This document shows positions 44,621 to 53,334 of a DNA stretch of 64,000 bases, piece by piece. Both the position numbers and the translations under genes were made by a program. The DNA is taken from the NCBI RefSeq assembly GCF_021266465.1, contig NZ_CP089848.1, forward strand, positions 2,790,001-2,854,000, given 5' to 3'. Position 1 is the first letter of the stretch, and each line of letters begins with the position of its first letter. This DNA is from Paralcaligenes sp. KSB-10. GTDB taxonomy: Bacteria > Pseudomonadota > Gammaproteobacteria > Burkholderiales > Burkholderiaceae_B. The notes below the pieces were generated by a model. The model did not search any database. It was not told the origin of the DNA and saw only the letters and a list, made by a program, of their open reading frames with translations.

Positions 44621-45058
44621 TTATTCCGGCATGAGCCGGAATCCGACACCGAACCGGTTCCAGCCGTTGATGGACACAATCAACAAAGTCAGGTCGACGA
44701 TTTCCGCCGGCGTAAAATGCGCTTCCACAGCGGCCCAGACGGCATCGGGAGCATGGTTTTGGGGAAGCAGCGTCAAAGATTCGGTCCATTCGAGCGCGGC
44801 ACGTTCGCGATCGGTAAAAAATGGGGCTTCGTGCCACACGGCCACCGCGGCAAGACGCCGTTCTGTTTCGCCGCCCTTGCGCGCATCGGTGGCGTGCATA
44901 TCGACGCAGAACGCGCAGCCATTGATTTGCGACGCACGCAAACGCACCAGTTCCGTCAGTGGTTTTTCCAGGCTGCTTTTGGCAATCTGCTGTTCAAGCC
45001 CCACCATGGCCTTATATGCGCCCGGATTGGCTTTGCGATAATCAAGACGTGTTTCCAT
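44621..45058 (-). CDS. AhpD-like carboxymuconolactone decarboxylase family protein
   Basis: A 145-residue CMD/AhpD-fold protein with the redox motif 'CAFCVDMHA' (C-x-x-C...H), so probably a peroxidase or disulfide carrier. The C-terminal 'EIVDLTLLIVSINGWNRFGVGF' is typical. The ATG at 45058 has AGGAG upstream (revcomp of 45064-45068); 45076 is an alternative. It is divergent from the MocR-type regulator gene at 45168, which probably controls it. It lies 181 bp upstream of the GMC operon on the same strand. Confidence 0.85.
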   Translation of the reverse strand: METRLDYRKANPGAYKAMVGLEQQIAKSSLEKPLTELVRLRASQINGCAFCVDMHATDARKGGETERRLAAVAVWHEAPFFTDRERAALEWTESLTLLPQNHAPDAVWAAVEAHFTPAEIVDLTLLIVSINGWNRFGVGFRLMPE

Positions 45059-45116
45059 TTTCGACTCCTGGTTCATTGATAGCCCGAAAATAGGGCGATG
45101 AAGTCAGTGTAGGTCT

Positions 45117-45161
45117 GCCATTGGTTCGATAAAATAGCCATTATTTGGTATTTTCAGGTAA
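45117..45161. promoter_or_regulatory. Repeats in the cmd-mocR divergent promoter, possible MocR sites
   Basis: Two direct copies of GCCATT followed by a TTGG-like pattern (TGCCATTGGTTCG at about 45117-45129 and AGCCATTATTTGG at about 45136-45148) lie between the divergent AhpD-like and MocR genes. MocR/PdxR regulators bind direct repeats in such intergenic regions. The sites are seen; function is inferred. Confidence 0.35.
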
Positions 45162-45167
45162 CCAGTC

Positions 45168-46607
45168 ATGGACATACATATCCGCATCCAGGGCCAACAG
45201 GGGCTCGCCCGGCAAATCTACAGCCAGTTGCGGGCGGGGATCATGGACGGGCGCCTGGCTGCGGGCGACCGCCTGCCCTCGACCCGCGATCTGGCCGCCC
45301 GATTGGGGGTATCGCGCAAGACCACCCTCGAGGCATACGAGAGGCTGGGCTCCGAAGGATACCTGCAGTCCCGCCCGGGAGACGGCACTTTTGTTTCCAC
45401 CGATGTCGCCAGGCTGGCTTCCCCGCCATTGCCGCAGCGGGCGGCGCAAGCCAGGCCCGCACCCATCTGGAGCCAGATTCCCGCCGCCTTGTCGCTGCCC
45501 AGGCCCGCCGACACACTACCGCTCGATTTCCTGGGCGGCGTCACCGACAAGACCCTGTTTCCGTTTGATGCCTGGCGGCGCTGCATAAGCCGCGCTGTGC
45601 GCGCCCAGGCGCACGGACGCGGAGCGTATCGAGACACCGCCGGCGAACAGGAATTGCGCCTGGCCATTTCGCGCTACCTGGCCTTTAACCGTGCGATCAC
45701 CTGCGCCTGGCAGGAAATCCTGGTGACCCAGGGCGCGCAGCAGGCCTTGGACTTGCTGGCGCGCGCCGTCCTCCAGCCTGGCGATCTCGTTGCGGTCGAA
45801 GACCCGGGGTATCCGCCGGCGCGCGCTTGCTTTACCGCACTGGGCGCAAAGGTGGTGCCGGTTCCTGTGGACGAGCAAGGCATTATCGTTGGCAAACTGC
45901 CTCGGCAAGCCCGATTAATCTACGTCACGCCATCGCACCAGTTTCCACTGGGGACTTCCATGAGCCTGGAGCGGCGCAGCCAGCTGTTGGAATGGGCCCA
46001 ACAGCGAGGCGCGGTCATTATCGAAGACGATTACGATGGCGAGTACCGTTTTGAAGGCCGGCCCATGGATCCCCTGAAAAGCCTGGATCGCACAGGCCTG
46101 GTGGCCTATGTGGGCTCTTTTTCGAAAACCATTTTCCCGGAACTGCGGGTGGGTTACGTGGTGCCGCCGGCTTCGCTGCTGGCGGCGCTGAACCGGGCCA
46201 AGCAGCTCTGCGACTGGCATGGCTCGACCCTGACCCAGACCGCGCTCGCACACTTCATGCTGGATGGGGATTTCGCCAAGCATCTGCGCCGCATGCATAA
46301 GTATTACTCGGCCCGGCGGCAAACCCTGCTTGCCCGCCTGGGCGGCGAGCTCGCCCCCTGGTTCGAGCCTATCGCGCCGTCCGCGGGCATCCATATGGTT
46401 GCCCGGCTCAAGCAGCCGCTGACGGAAAAGGCTCTTGTCGAGGCAGCCCGGGGAGAATCCATAGGGCTGTATGGAATCGCGGCATTTTATATACGCCAGC
46501 CTCCACAACAAGGGCTGTTGTTCGGTTATGGGGGCATGGGACTGGAGAAGATCAATGCGGCGCTCGACAAGCTGCGCGATCTATTGCCCCGGGTTGCTCC
46601 GCCATGA
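45168..46607 (+). CDS. MocR/PdxR-type regulator (GntR HTH fused to aminotransferase domain)
   Basis: A 479-residue PLP-dependent regulator. Residues about 10-75 form the GntR winged helix ('DRLPSTRDLAARLGVSRKTTLEAYERL'). From about residue 105 there is a fold-type I aminotransferase domain with 'GAQQALDLLARAVLQPGD', 'EDPGYPPARACF', 'YVTPSHQFPLGTSMSLERR', 'IEDDYDGEYRFEG' and 'YVGSFSKTIFPELRVGY' bearing the PLP lysine. It probably controls the divergent AhpD-like gene. A clear terminator follows at 46639-46662. Whether it senses PLP itself or an amino-compound is open. Confidence 0.93.
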   Translation: MDIHIRIQGQQGLARQIYSQLRAGIMDGRLAAGDRLPSTRDLAARLGVSRKTTLEAYERLGSEGYLQSRPGDGTFVSTDVARLASPPLPQRAAQARPAPIWSQIPAALSLPRPADTLPLDFLGGVTDKTLFPFDAWRRCISRAVRAQAHGRGAYRDTAGEQELRLAISRYLAFNRAITCAWQEILVTQGAQQALDLLARAVLQPGDLVAVEDPGYPPARACFTALGAKVVPVPVDEQGIIVGKLPRQARLIYVTPSHQFPLGTSMSLERRSQLLEWAQQRGAVIIEDDYDGEYRFEGRPMDPLKSLDRTGLVAYVGSFSKTIFPELRVGYVVPPASLLAALNRAKQLCDWHGSTLTQTALAHFMLDGDFAKHLRRMHKYYSARRQTLLARLGGELAPWFEPIAPSAGIHMVARLKQPLTEKALVEAARGESIGLYGIAAFYIRQPPQQGLLFGYGGMGLEKINAALDKLRDLLPRVAPP

Positions 46608-46638
46608 TGGATAGATGCATGAGCGCGGGCGAGCCTCG

Positions 46639-46662
46639 AAAAATGCCGCCTGGGGCATTTTT
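46639..46662 (+). terminator. Rho-independent terminator of the MocR-type gene
   Basis: AAAAATGCC at 46639-46647 pairs with GGCATTTTT at 46654-46662 around a six-base loop, and the right arm ends in a T run. It lies 32 bp after the stop codon at 46607. The arms are symmetrical with A and T tails, so it could also end transcripts from the opposite side. Confidence 0.75.
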
Positions 46663-46729
46663 GGTTTGCGTTGTTTATGGAGTTTGATGTTTTGGTAGCT
46701 TTGGTATTTACGTTTTGGTATTTGAAGAC

Positions 46730-46931
46730 GCCGTCTATCGGGGCTTGGGGTCAGGACCGGCACGGCGTGCTTGATCCGGATCTACCTCGTCCAGGCGGGC
46801 GTCGGGCCAAACTCGCTACGCCGCTGGCGCGGCTACGCTCAAACATGGCCCGCCGAAAGCCCCCGCCTTCCCTACGGTAGCATCCGGCGCACGCCTTACG
46901 CCGGTCCTGACCCCAAGCCCCGATAGACGGC
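46730..46931 (-). repeat. Long palindromic element, copy D (202 bp, perfect 32 bp terminal inverted repeat)
   Basis: 46730-46761 and 46900-46931 are exact reverse complements. Read on the minus strand, the core at 46796-46816 (GCGAGTTTGGCCCGACGCCC then G) is nearly identical to copy C, and the flanking blocks 'GGGAAGGCGGGGGC' and 'CGCCTGGACGAGG' are also shared with C. Copy D is thus inverted relative to A, B and C. Terminal arms differ in sequence from every other copy. Confidence 0.9.
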
Positions 46932-46977
46932 TCACGTGATGGCATGCCTGGAATGAATTTGCCGGCCCAAGGTATAC

Positions 46978-47052
46978 CTCGATGCATGACCTCAACGTTT
47001 CTCTCGGTGTATGACCCTAACGCTGCTCTCGATGCATTTCCTCAACGCAAGC
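46978..47052 (+). repeat. Three imperfect 25 bp tandem repeats
   Basis: Units 46978-47002, 47003-47027 and 47028-47052 each start with CTCGRTGYATG/T and continue with CCTMAACG. They fill the gap between palindromic elements D and C. They resemble the multiple terminal repeats of some insertion sequences, but no transposase is present, so they may be a relic of an insertion. Confidence 0.6.
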
Positions 47053-47276
47053 CGCAGGGTGGGCGGTGCTGTGTAGTCCGGCGGTAGTCCAGCGCCGGGT
47101 GCTGACGAAGGGAAGGCGGGGGCCTTCGGCGGGCGCTGTCTGAGTGGCGCCCCGCAGCGCGGGGCGACGCGAGTTGGCCCGACGCCCGCCTGGACGAGGC
47201 AGACCCGGGCAGTCGGGGTGCGTAGCACCACGACCGCTGGACGTGCCGGACTACACAGCACCGCCCACCCTGCGGC
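47051..47276 (+). repeat. Long palindromic element, copy C (226 bp, perfect 32 bp terminal inverted repeat)
   Basis: 47051-47082 and 47245-47276 are exact reverse complements. A second stem pairs GTCCAGCG (47087-47094) with CGCTGGAC (47235-47242). A hairpin CGCCCCGC/GCGGGGCG lies at about 47148-47166. The core GCGAGTTGGCCCGACGCCCG is at 47169-47188. It lies 27 bp beyond the LysE gene end. Confidence 0.9.
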
Positions 47277-47303
47277 GTCTTAACAGAGAAAACCAAACAT
47301 ACA

Positions 47304-47936
47304 CTAGCGCCGCGACTCAAGAGCAATCCGAACCGCCAGCCCCGCCAATACCGTCCCCATCAGGTAGCGCTGTATCACCAGCCACGTCGGGCGACGAAGC
47401 AGAAAACCCGCGATCGAACCGGCCATGACGACGATCAGCGCATTCACGCTAAGGCTGATCGCAATTTGAGTTGCACCCAGCACCACGGACTGACTCAGCA
47501 CGCTGCCATGGCCGGCGTCGATAAACTGAGGCAGCAAAGACATATACAGAATGGCGATTTTCGGATTCAGCAAATTAGTGATGAAACCCATCATGAACAA
47601 TTTGCGCGTGCTGTCCCGGGCCAATTCCCTGACCTGAAATGGCGAGCTGCCGCCCGGTTTCACGGCCTGCCACGCAATGTACAAAAGATAAGCCGCGCCG
47701 CCAAAACGCAACATGTCGTAGGCATACGGCACAGTAAGCAGCAGTGCAGTAATGCCCAGGACAGCGCAAAGCATGTAAAAGATAAAACCCAGCGCAACCC
47801 CGGCGAGCGAAATCAGGCCGGCGGCGCGACCCTGGCAGATGGAGCGGGAAAGCAGATAAACCATATTGGGGCCTGGCGTTAAAACCATTCCCAACGAGAT
47901 AAGGCCGAAGGCGAGCAGATGTGAAAATTCAGGCAT
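47304..47936 (-). CDS. LysE/RhtB family amino-acid exporter
   Basis: A 210-residue membrane protein of the LysE/RhtB family with about six hydrophobic helices. The N-terminal 'GMVLTPGPNMVYLLSRSICQGRAAGLISLAGVALGF' is diagnostic (G-x-x-x-x-P-G-P). 'NLLNPKIAILYMSLLPQFID' is the second family block. The ATG at 47936 is preceded by GGAGG, so it is preferred over the upstream in-frame start at 48008. It exports amino acids or related compounds. It is divergent from the FGGY kinase gene. Confidence 0.92.
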   Translation of the reverse strand: MPEFSHLLAFGLISLGMVLTPGPNMVYLLSRSICQGRAAGLISLAGVALGFIFYMLCAVLGITALLLTVPYAYDMLRFGGAAYLLYIAWQAVKPGGSSPFQVRELARDSTRKLFMMGFITNLLNPKIAILYMSLLPQFIDAGHGSVLSQSVVLGATQIAISLSVNALIVVMAGSIAGFLLRRPTWLVIQRYLMGTVLAGLAVRIALESRR

Positions 47937-48137
47937 GGGGCAATCCTCCAAAAACATATTTCGGGAATTGCCCAGACGCGCGGCGACTGCTGGCGACCCA
48001 CGCTCCATGATGGTGCACCATCTTTAAGCGTCAGTAACGTGGATGTAGAGATTCTGCCCGGGAAAAAAACAAAACGCAACTCACACGGATGGTTCGATTC
48101 AATACTATAGAATACCTGGTCATCGCAGGAAACAATC

Positions 48138-49673
48138 ATGAACCACGCCGCTTGCTACGCTTTGGGAGTAGACATCGGCACGACCGCCACCAAGGCCGTG
48201 CTATTCGACGGCAATGGGCGGATCGTCGCCCGGCACAGTGTTGAATACCCCTTGCTGGCCCCGCAACCGCAGGCTGCGGAACAAGACCCCGAACAGATTT
48301 TCCACGCGGTTATTGCCGCCATGAAAACGGCCATCGAATCGAGCCGTATCGACGCACGGCATCTTGCCTGCGTCTCGTTCAGCTGCGCCATGCATAGCCT
48401 CATCGCCGTGGACGGCGACGGGCAGCCGCTGACCCAGTGCATAACCTGGGCCGACAACCGCAGCGCCCCCTGGGCGGAACGGATCAAGCGCGAACTGAAT
48501 GGCCACGCCATCTATCTGCGCACCGGCACACCGATACATCCCATGGCGCCCCTGGCAAAGCTATTCTGGCTGCGTGAAACCGAGCCGCAGCTTTTCGCCA
48601 CAGCCGCCCGCTTCATTTCAATCAAGGAATATGTCTTTCACCGTTTCTTCGGCACGTATCTCGTCGATTACTCGGTGGCTTCGGCCACAGGCCTTTTCAA
48701 CCTGCGCCAACTCGCCTGGGACTCGGAAGCATTGAAGGTAGCCGGCATCAAGGCAGACCGCCTGTCGACTCCGGTACCCACTACCCACATACTTCGCGGA
48801 CTCGACCCCGCCATGGCCCATGCGGCCAGCCTGCCGCCCGACACACCGTTTGTGATCGGCGCCAGCGACGGCGCCCTGTCGAATCTGGGAGTGGGGGCCA
48901 TTGCCCCGGGAGTGGTCGCCGCCACCATAGGCACCAGCGGCGCCGTCCGCACCGTCGTCGACCAGCCGCAAACCGACCCCCAGGGGCGCATCTTTTGCTA
49001 TGCGCTCACTGAAAAACACTGGATCATCGGCGGCGCGGTCAATAACGGCGGAATCGTTCTGCGCTGGCTGCGCGACGAATTCGCCCAGGCGGAATCGGCC
49101 GCGGCCCGGCAAGCCGGCATCGATCCCTACGACGCCCTGACCCAGAGCGCCGCACGCATCAAGGCTGGCAGCGAAGGCCTTATTTTCCACCCCTATATGA
49201 CCGGGGAACGGGCCCCGCTGTGGAACGCCAATGCGCGCGGTTCTTTCTTCGGGCTGGCTCTGCACCATAGCAAGGAACACATGGTCCGAGCCGTCATGGA
49301 AGGCGTTATCTACAATCTTTACAGCGTTCTGCAGATACTCGAGGAGCTGAGCGGCGCCAGCAGGAAAGTACACGCAAGCGGCGGATTCGCACGCTCCGAG
49401 CTATGGCGGCAAATGATGGCCGATGTTTTCAATCGCGACGTTCATGTCCCCGAAAGCTATGAAAGCTCGTGCCTTGGGGCCGCCGTGCTCGGGCTTTACG
49501 CACTGGGGCACATCGATTCGCTGGATGCCGTGACGAAGATGACAGGCACCAGCTTCCATCACTCGCCCTCGCACGAAAATGCCGGTACCTATGCTCGCCT
49601 GCTGCCGGTATTTCTGAGCATCCCCGTCAAGCTTCGCGAAGAATACGAGATCATCGCGAAGCTGCAGCAATAG
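48138..49673 (+). CDS. FGGY carbohydrate kinase, gluconokinase-like
   Basis: A 511-residue FGGY-family sugar kinase. The N-terminal phosphate motif 'GVDIGTTATKAVLFD', 'TWADNRSAPWAE', 'GTPIHPMAPLAKLFWL' and 'MTGERAPLWNANARGSFFGLALHH' match gluconokinases of the FGGY type, and 'GASDGALSNLGVGAI' and 'ATIGTSGAVRTV' are in the ATP region. It probably phosphorylates gluconate or a similar polyol or sugar acid. The start has AGGA upstream. It is alone on the plus strand, convergent with folE2. No sugar transporter is adjacent. Confidence 0.88.
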   Translation: MNHAACYALGVDIGTTATKAVLFDGNGRIVARHSVEYPLLAPQPQAAEQDPEQIFHAVIAAMKTAIESSRIDARHLACVSFSCAMHSLIAVDGDGQPLTQCITWADNRSAPWAERIKRELNGHAIYLRTGTPIHPMAPLAKLFWLRETEPQLFATAARFISIKEYVFHRFFGTYLVDYSVASATGLFNLRQLAWDSEALKVAGIKADRLSTPVPTTHILRGLDPAMAHAASLPPDTPFVIGASDGALSNLGVGAIAPGVVAATIGTSGAVRTVVDQPQTDPQGRIFCYALTEKHWIIGGAVNNGGIVLRWLRDEFAQAESAAARQAGIDPYDALTQSAARIKAGSEGLIFHPYMTGERAPLWNANARGSFFGLALHHSKEHMVRAVMEGVIYNLYSVLQILEELSGASRKVHASGGFARSELWRQMMADVFNRDVHVPESYESSCLGAAVLGLYALGHIDSLDAVTKMTGTSFHHSPSHENAGTYARLLPVFLSIPVKLREEYEIIAKLQQ

Positions 49674-49690
49674 GAAGACACGGCCGGCGT

Positions 49691-50488
49691 TCAGCCTTCT
49701 ATTACCGCGTAGGCCGAATGATTGTGTATGGATTCGAAGTTTTCAGCTTCGACGCGGTAGCGTGCTATTCCCGGGTGATCCTCCAGGCGGGCGGCCACGT
49801 CGCGCACCAGGTCTTCCACAAACTTGGGGTTGTTATAGGCGTATTCGGTCACGTATTTTTCATCGGGACGCTTGAGCAGCCCCCATAATTCGCAGGATCC
49901 CTCCGCCTCGACCAGGCGAATGACCTCATCCATATCCAGATCGTGCTTCAAGACCGTAAAAACGGTGACATGGGAACGCTGGTTATGGGCGCCGTATTTG
50001 GAAATCGCTTTCGAGCAGGGGCACAGGCTGGTAACGGGGATCTGCAGCGTCAATTCGAAGTCGACATGATCGCCGGCGACGCGCGCCGTCCACTGCACAT
50101 GATAGTCAAGCAGGCTGCCGACCCCGGAAACCGGGGCCGATTTATGGACAAAATAGGGGAACTCCGCCGTGATTTCCCCGCCCTCGGCGTTCAGCAGCAC
50201 GAGCATTTCCTGCGCCATGCCGCGAAAACTGGCCGGCGTCATGGCTTCGGAACGATGCCGTTCCAACAGGTCCATGAACCGGGACATGTGCGTGCCCTTC
50301 TGGTCCGCCGGCAGCGCCACCGTCATGGTCCAGCTGGCCACCGTAGGCTGGGCCGAGCCGTCGGCCGTTGCCACCAGCGCAGGGTAACGGGCACCGCGGA
50401 TACCTACGCGCTGTATGGCCATATGCCGCCCATCAAACGAGCTTTGAATATCAGGCATAACGATCGCAATATCGACCGGAGAGTTCAT
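49691..50488 (-). CDS. folE2: GTP cyclohydrolase FolE2
   Basis: A 265-residue GTP cyclohydrolase IB (FolE2/COG1469), the metal-flexible enzyme that makes dihydroneopterin triphosphate for folate synthesis. Signature parts are '[24 protein letters not shown]' (in pieces), with the catalytic cysteine, '[16 protein letters not shown]' and the C-terminal '[17 protein letters not shown]'. FolE2 is often used under zinc limitation. No Zur-like palindrome is obvious upstream of 50488. It converges on the FGGY kinase gene, with a 17 bp gap. Confidence 0.95.
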   Translation of the reverse strand: MNSPVDIAIVMPDIQSSFDGRHMAIQRVGIRGARYPALVATADGSAQPTVASWTMTVALPADQKGTHMSRFMDLLERHRSEAMTPASFRGMAQEMLVLLNAEGGEITAEFPYFVHKSAPVSGVGSLLDYHVQWTARVAGDHVDFELTLQIPVTSLCPCSKAISKYGAHNQRSHVTVFTVLKHDLDMDEVIRLVEAEGSCELWGLLKRPDEKYVTEYAYNNPKFVEDLVRDVAARLEDHPGIARYRVEAENFESIHNHSAYAVIEG

Positions 50489-50626
50489 ATCAGTTCCTTA
50501 TTCCAATGGAAGACCGCGGAAACTGCCGCGCCGAAACGCTACATGCTTCCACGGAGAGCACACACATTGGATAGGGTTATGCCCTTCTGCGTTCCCGGCA
50601 GGCCTTTCAGGCGTTGAAAATACGGC

Positions 50627-51403
50627 TTACGTCCGAAGTCTTCTCGCCGCCAGCTCCAGAAGCAGCAAGACAATGGTCAAAAGAATCAGGAATGAACTAA
50701 TGGCGGCAATGACGGGTTCCATATCCATCAACAGGCTGTTCCAGATCCTGACCGGCAGCGTTTGACTCGATACTCCCGACAGGAATAAGGAAATGATCAG
50801 CTCGTCAAAAGATGTCAGGAAGCTGAAAAAGGCCGCCGATAGAATCCCGGGCGCCGCCAGCGGGATGACGATCCGAGTGAATGTATAGAACTTGCTGGCG
50901 CCCAGGCCATATGCGGCGCGCTCTATGGATTGGTCCACGCCTTGCAGGGAACTGATCAAAATCAGCAAAACCACTGGAATGGACAAGGCCGCATGGCAAA
51001 TGGCGATCCAGAGCTTGGACCCCACCAGGTCCAGCGGAACCGAGGCAAAATAAAGTGCCACGGCCGTGATAATGCTTGGGATAATCAATGGCAGCAAACA
51101 AAAGGAAATAAGCAGTTTTTTATTTCGATATGTGCCTCTTACCAGCGAATAGGCCCCGAGAAAGCCCAAGGTGGTGGCGATCAGGCTGGAAACCAGGCCT
51201 ATTATCAAGCTGGTGACCAAAGAACCCATCCAGTCCGGGCTGCTGAAGAAATCCAGATACCATTTCGTCGAAAAGCTCGACGGCGGGAAAATCATGTAGC
51301 TGCTTTTCCCGAATGAAACAATCACCACGATCAAAATCGGAGCAATCAGTATCAAACACAGGATTGCAGACAGGATATTTACAAACTTGATCCGCTTGTT
51401 CAT
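50627..51403 (-). CDS. ABC transporter permease (PotC-like)
   Basis: A 258-residue ABC permease with about six transmembrane helices and the EAA-like loop 'SIERAAYGLGASKFYTFTRIVIPLAAPGI', matching PotC-type permeases of spermidine/putrescine, opine or thiamine importers. It is the third gene of the transporter set (receptor, ATPase, PotB-like, PotC-like) on the minus strand, 16 bp after the PotB-like gene. The set belongs to the DadA/RidA/oxidase cluster. Confidence 0.92.
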   Translation of the reverse strand: MNKRIKFVNILSAILCLILIAPILIVVIVSFGKSSYMIFPPSSFSTKWYLDFFSSPDWMGSLVTSLIIGLVSSLIATTLGFLGAYSLVRGTYRNKKLLISFCLLPLIIPSIITAVALYFASVPLDLVGSKLWIAICHAALSIPVVLLILISSLQGVDQSIERAAYGLGASKFYTFTRIVIPLAAPGILSAAFFSFLTSFDELIISLFLSGVSSQTLPVRIWNSLLMDMEPVIAAISSFLILLTIVLLLLELAARRLRT

Positions 51404-51419
51404 TTTGCGCTGCCCATAA

Positions 51420-52280
51420 TCATTGACCCAGCATTTTGTCGAGATCGGTATATTTACAATAAAAAGCGTAAATAATTAAGGTAATAAACAATAGAAACAA
51501 GGACAATGCCGACGCCAGGGCCCAGTCCATGGTTATTTCGATATTCCGCTGGATCAGCATGGCCATCATTACATTGTTGGGCCCTCCCATCAGGGCCGGA
51601 GTAATGAAGAAACCGATGGCCAGGATATAGACAATCAGGAATCCGGAGATAATCCCGGGCACGCTCAAGGGCAGGAAGACTTTGCGGAAAACGTAAGAAT
51701 TCGAGGCGCCCATGCTGCGGCCGGCCTGTATCAGCCAGGGATCTATGCTTTTCATGGCGGAATACAAGGTCAATACGAAATAGGGAAGCAGCACGTACGT
51801 CATGCCGATTACAACCCCCACCATGTTGTATATGAGGGTTATGGGTTTGTCGATTATCCCTACGGAAATCAGCAGCCGGTTTATCACCCCGTGCGTACCG
51901 AGGATAATCATCCACGAATAGGTTCTGACGATAATGGACGTGAAATACGGCACAATTACGCAAATAATGATGAGCGTAAACGACAATGGGCCGGCCCTGG
52001 TCAACGAATACGCAATCGGATACGCGGCCAGCAAAGCCAATATGGTTACCAGCAGCGATATCCAGACGGTCTTCCAGGTCACCGCGATGAACAACGGAGA
52101 CGTGAATGTCTGGTAAAGCTTGAGAGCAAAGCTGCCGTCATAATCCAGGGCGGACTTGATGAAAAACCAGACAATCGGACAGACGAAAAAAATCAGCAGA
52201 AACGCCAGAACTGGATAGATCAGATTTTCATTCCTGAGAAACACCGATTCGTTTCGCCTAGGCAAGACCCTGTCAGTCAT
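51420..52280 (-). CDS. ABC transporter permease (PotB-like)
   Basis: A 286-residue ABC permease with about six membrane helices and the loop 'SIDPWLIQAGRSMGASNSYVFRKVFLPLSVPGI'. It is similar to PotB of polyamine importers. The ATG at 52280 is chosen because AGGA lies upstream and the gene overlaps the ATPase gene end by 8 bp. It pairs with the PotC-like permease at 50627. Confidence 0.92.
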   Translation of the reverse strand: MTDRVLPRRNESVFLRNENLIYPVLAFLLIFFVCPIVWFFIKSALDYDGSFALKLYQTFTSPLFIAVTWKTVWISLLVTILALLAAYPIAYSLTRAGPLSFTLIIICVIVPYFTSIIVRTYSWMIILGTHGVINRLLISVGIIDKPITLIYNMVGVVIGMTYVLLPYFVLTLYSAMKSIDPWLIQAGRSMGASNSYVFRKVFLPLSVPGIISGFLIVYILAIGFFITPALMGGPNNVMMAMLIQRNIEITMDWALASALSLFLLFITLIIYAFYCKYTDLDKMLGQ

Positions 52281-53334
52281 GATGAATAATCCTGATATCT
52301 TCCGGGCGGCTCCACCCCACAACGACGCGATCACCGACGGAGAACTCTTTTATATCGGACAGATTGGTCGAGTCGGCATACACCTTTACCGTCTCGTTGA
52401 TCTTGACCTGATAGCGGATAATGTTTCCCAGAAAGGAAATGCTCAGTATTTGTCCCGTCAACAGCTTCCCGCCCATGTCGCCGTCGGCGGCGGAGTTCGA
52501 CAGCACGACCCGCTCGGGACGGATGAACAGGCAATCGCCCCGGCGCATATTCATATGCTGGCTATACCGGGGGTCCAGGTCGCCGCAGGGCAGTATGTTC
52601 GCCTCGCCTAGAAATCCCGCGGCAAACACATTGCAGGGGGACTCATACACCTCTTTCGGGCCGCCCAGCTGTTCGATTCTGCCATTGTTCATGATAGCGA
52701 TGCGGTCCGACATATTCATCGCCTCTTCCTGGTCGTGCGTGACGAATACCACAGTCATATTGAGCTTGCGCTGCAACTCCTTGATCTCCATTTGCATTTG
52801 ATAGCGCAAATTCTTGTCCAGAGCCCCCAGGGGTTCGTCCATCAAAACGACCTCCGGATGGAACACCACGGCGCGCGCCAGCGCGACGCGCTGTTGCTGT
52901 CCACCGGAAAGCTCTTTCGGCAGACGCTTCGAGTAGTTGGACAGGCGCACAAGATCTATCGCCCATTGCGCGCGCTCCAGGCAATCCTTGCTTGAATACT
53001 TGCGGACCTTGAGAGGAAACATGACGTTATCCAGCACGCTCATGTGAGGGAACAGGGCATAGTTCTGAAACACCATGCCCAAATTCCGCTGCTGCGGGCT
53101 TAGCCGGCTGATATCCGTATCGTCAAGAAAAATCTGGCCGGAATCGGGCGCTGCAAACCCGGCCAGCATCATCAGGGTCGTGGTCTTGCCCGACCCGCTA
53201 GGGCCGAGCAAGGAAAAAAATTCCCCTGGCTTGATGTCCAGATTGATCTTGTCGACGACCGTCAAGTCGCCATACTTCTTTGTAATATTGCGAAAGCCAA
53301 GGCTTCCCTTCTGGCTTACGAATTCAGTGCCCAT
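52273..53334 (-). CDS. ABC transporter ATP-binding protein (PotA-like)
   Basis: A 353-residue ATPase of a polyamine/opine-type importer. It has Walker A 'LGPSGSGKTTTLMMLAGF', Q-loop 'QNYALFPHM', signature 'LSGGQQQRVALARA', Walker B 'VVLMDEPLGALD' and H-loop 'VFVTHDQEEA'. A C-terminal TOBE domain ('ADGDMGGKLLTGQILSISFLGN') is present. ATG at 53334 follows GGAG and overlaps the receptor gene end by 19 bp. Confidence 0.95.
   Translation of the reverse strand: MGTEFVSQKGSLGFRNITKKYGDLTVVDKINLDIKPGEFFSLLGPSGSGKTTTLMMLAGFAAPDSGQIFLDDTDISRLSPQQRNLGMVFQNYALFPHMSVLDNVMFPLKVRKYSSKDCLERAQWAIDLVRLSNYSKRLPKELSGGQQQRVALARAVVFHPEVVLMDEPLGALDKNLRYQMQMEIKELQRKLNMTVVFVTHDQEEAMNMSDRIAIMNNGRIEQLGGPKEVYESPCNVFAAGFLGEANILPCGDLDPRYSQHMNMRRGDCLFIRPERVVLSNSAADGDMGGKLLTGQILSISFLGNIIRYQVKINETVKVYADSTNLSDIKEFSVGDRVVVGWSRPEDIRIIHHD

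Larger units (their letters stand above)
46608..47303. other. Convergent intergenic region with terminator, two long palindromic elements and tandem repeats
   Basis: This 696 bp stretch between the MocR gene end (plus) and the LysE gene end (minus) has no convincing gene. It holds an intrinsic terminator (46639-46662), palindromic elements D (46730-46931) and C (47051-47276) in opposite orientation, and three imperfect 25 bp tandem repeats between them (46978-47052). Confidence 0.7.

Noticed and set aside
46730-47276. Palindromic elements as ordinary rho-independent terminators
   Set aside because: Arms are far longer than normal, no T tract follows, and the MocR gene already has its own terminator at 46639-46662.
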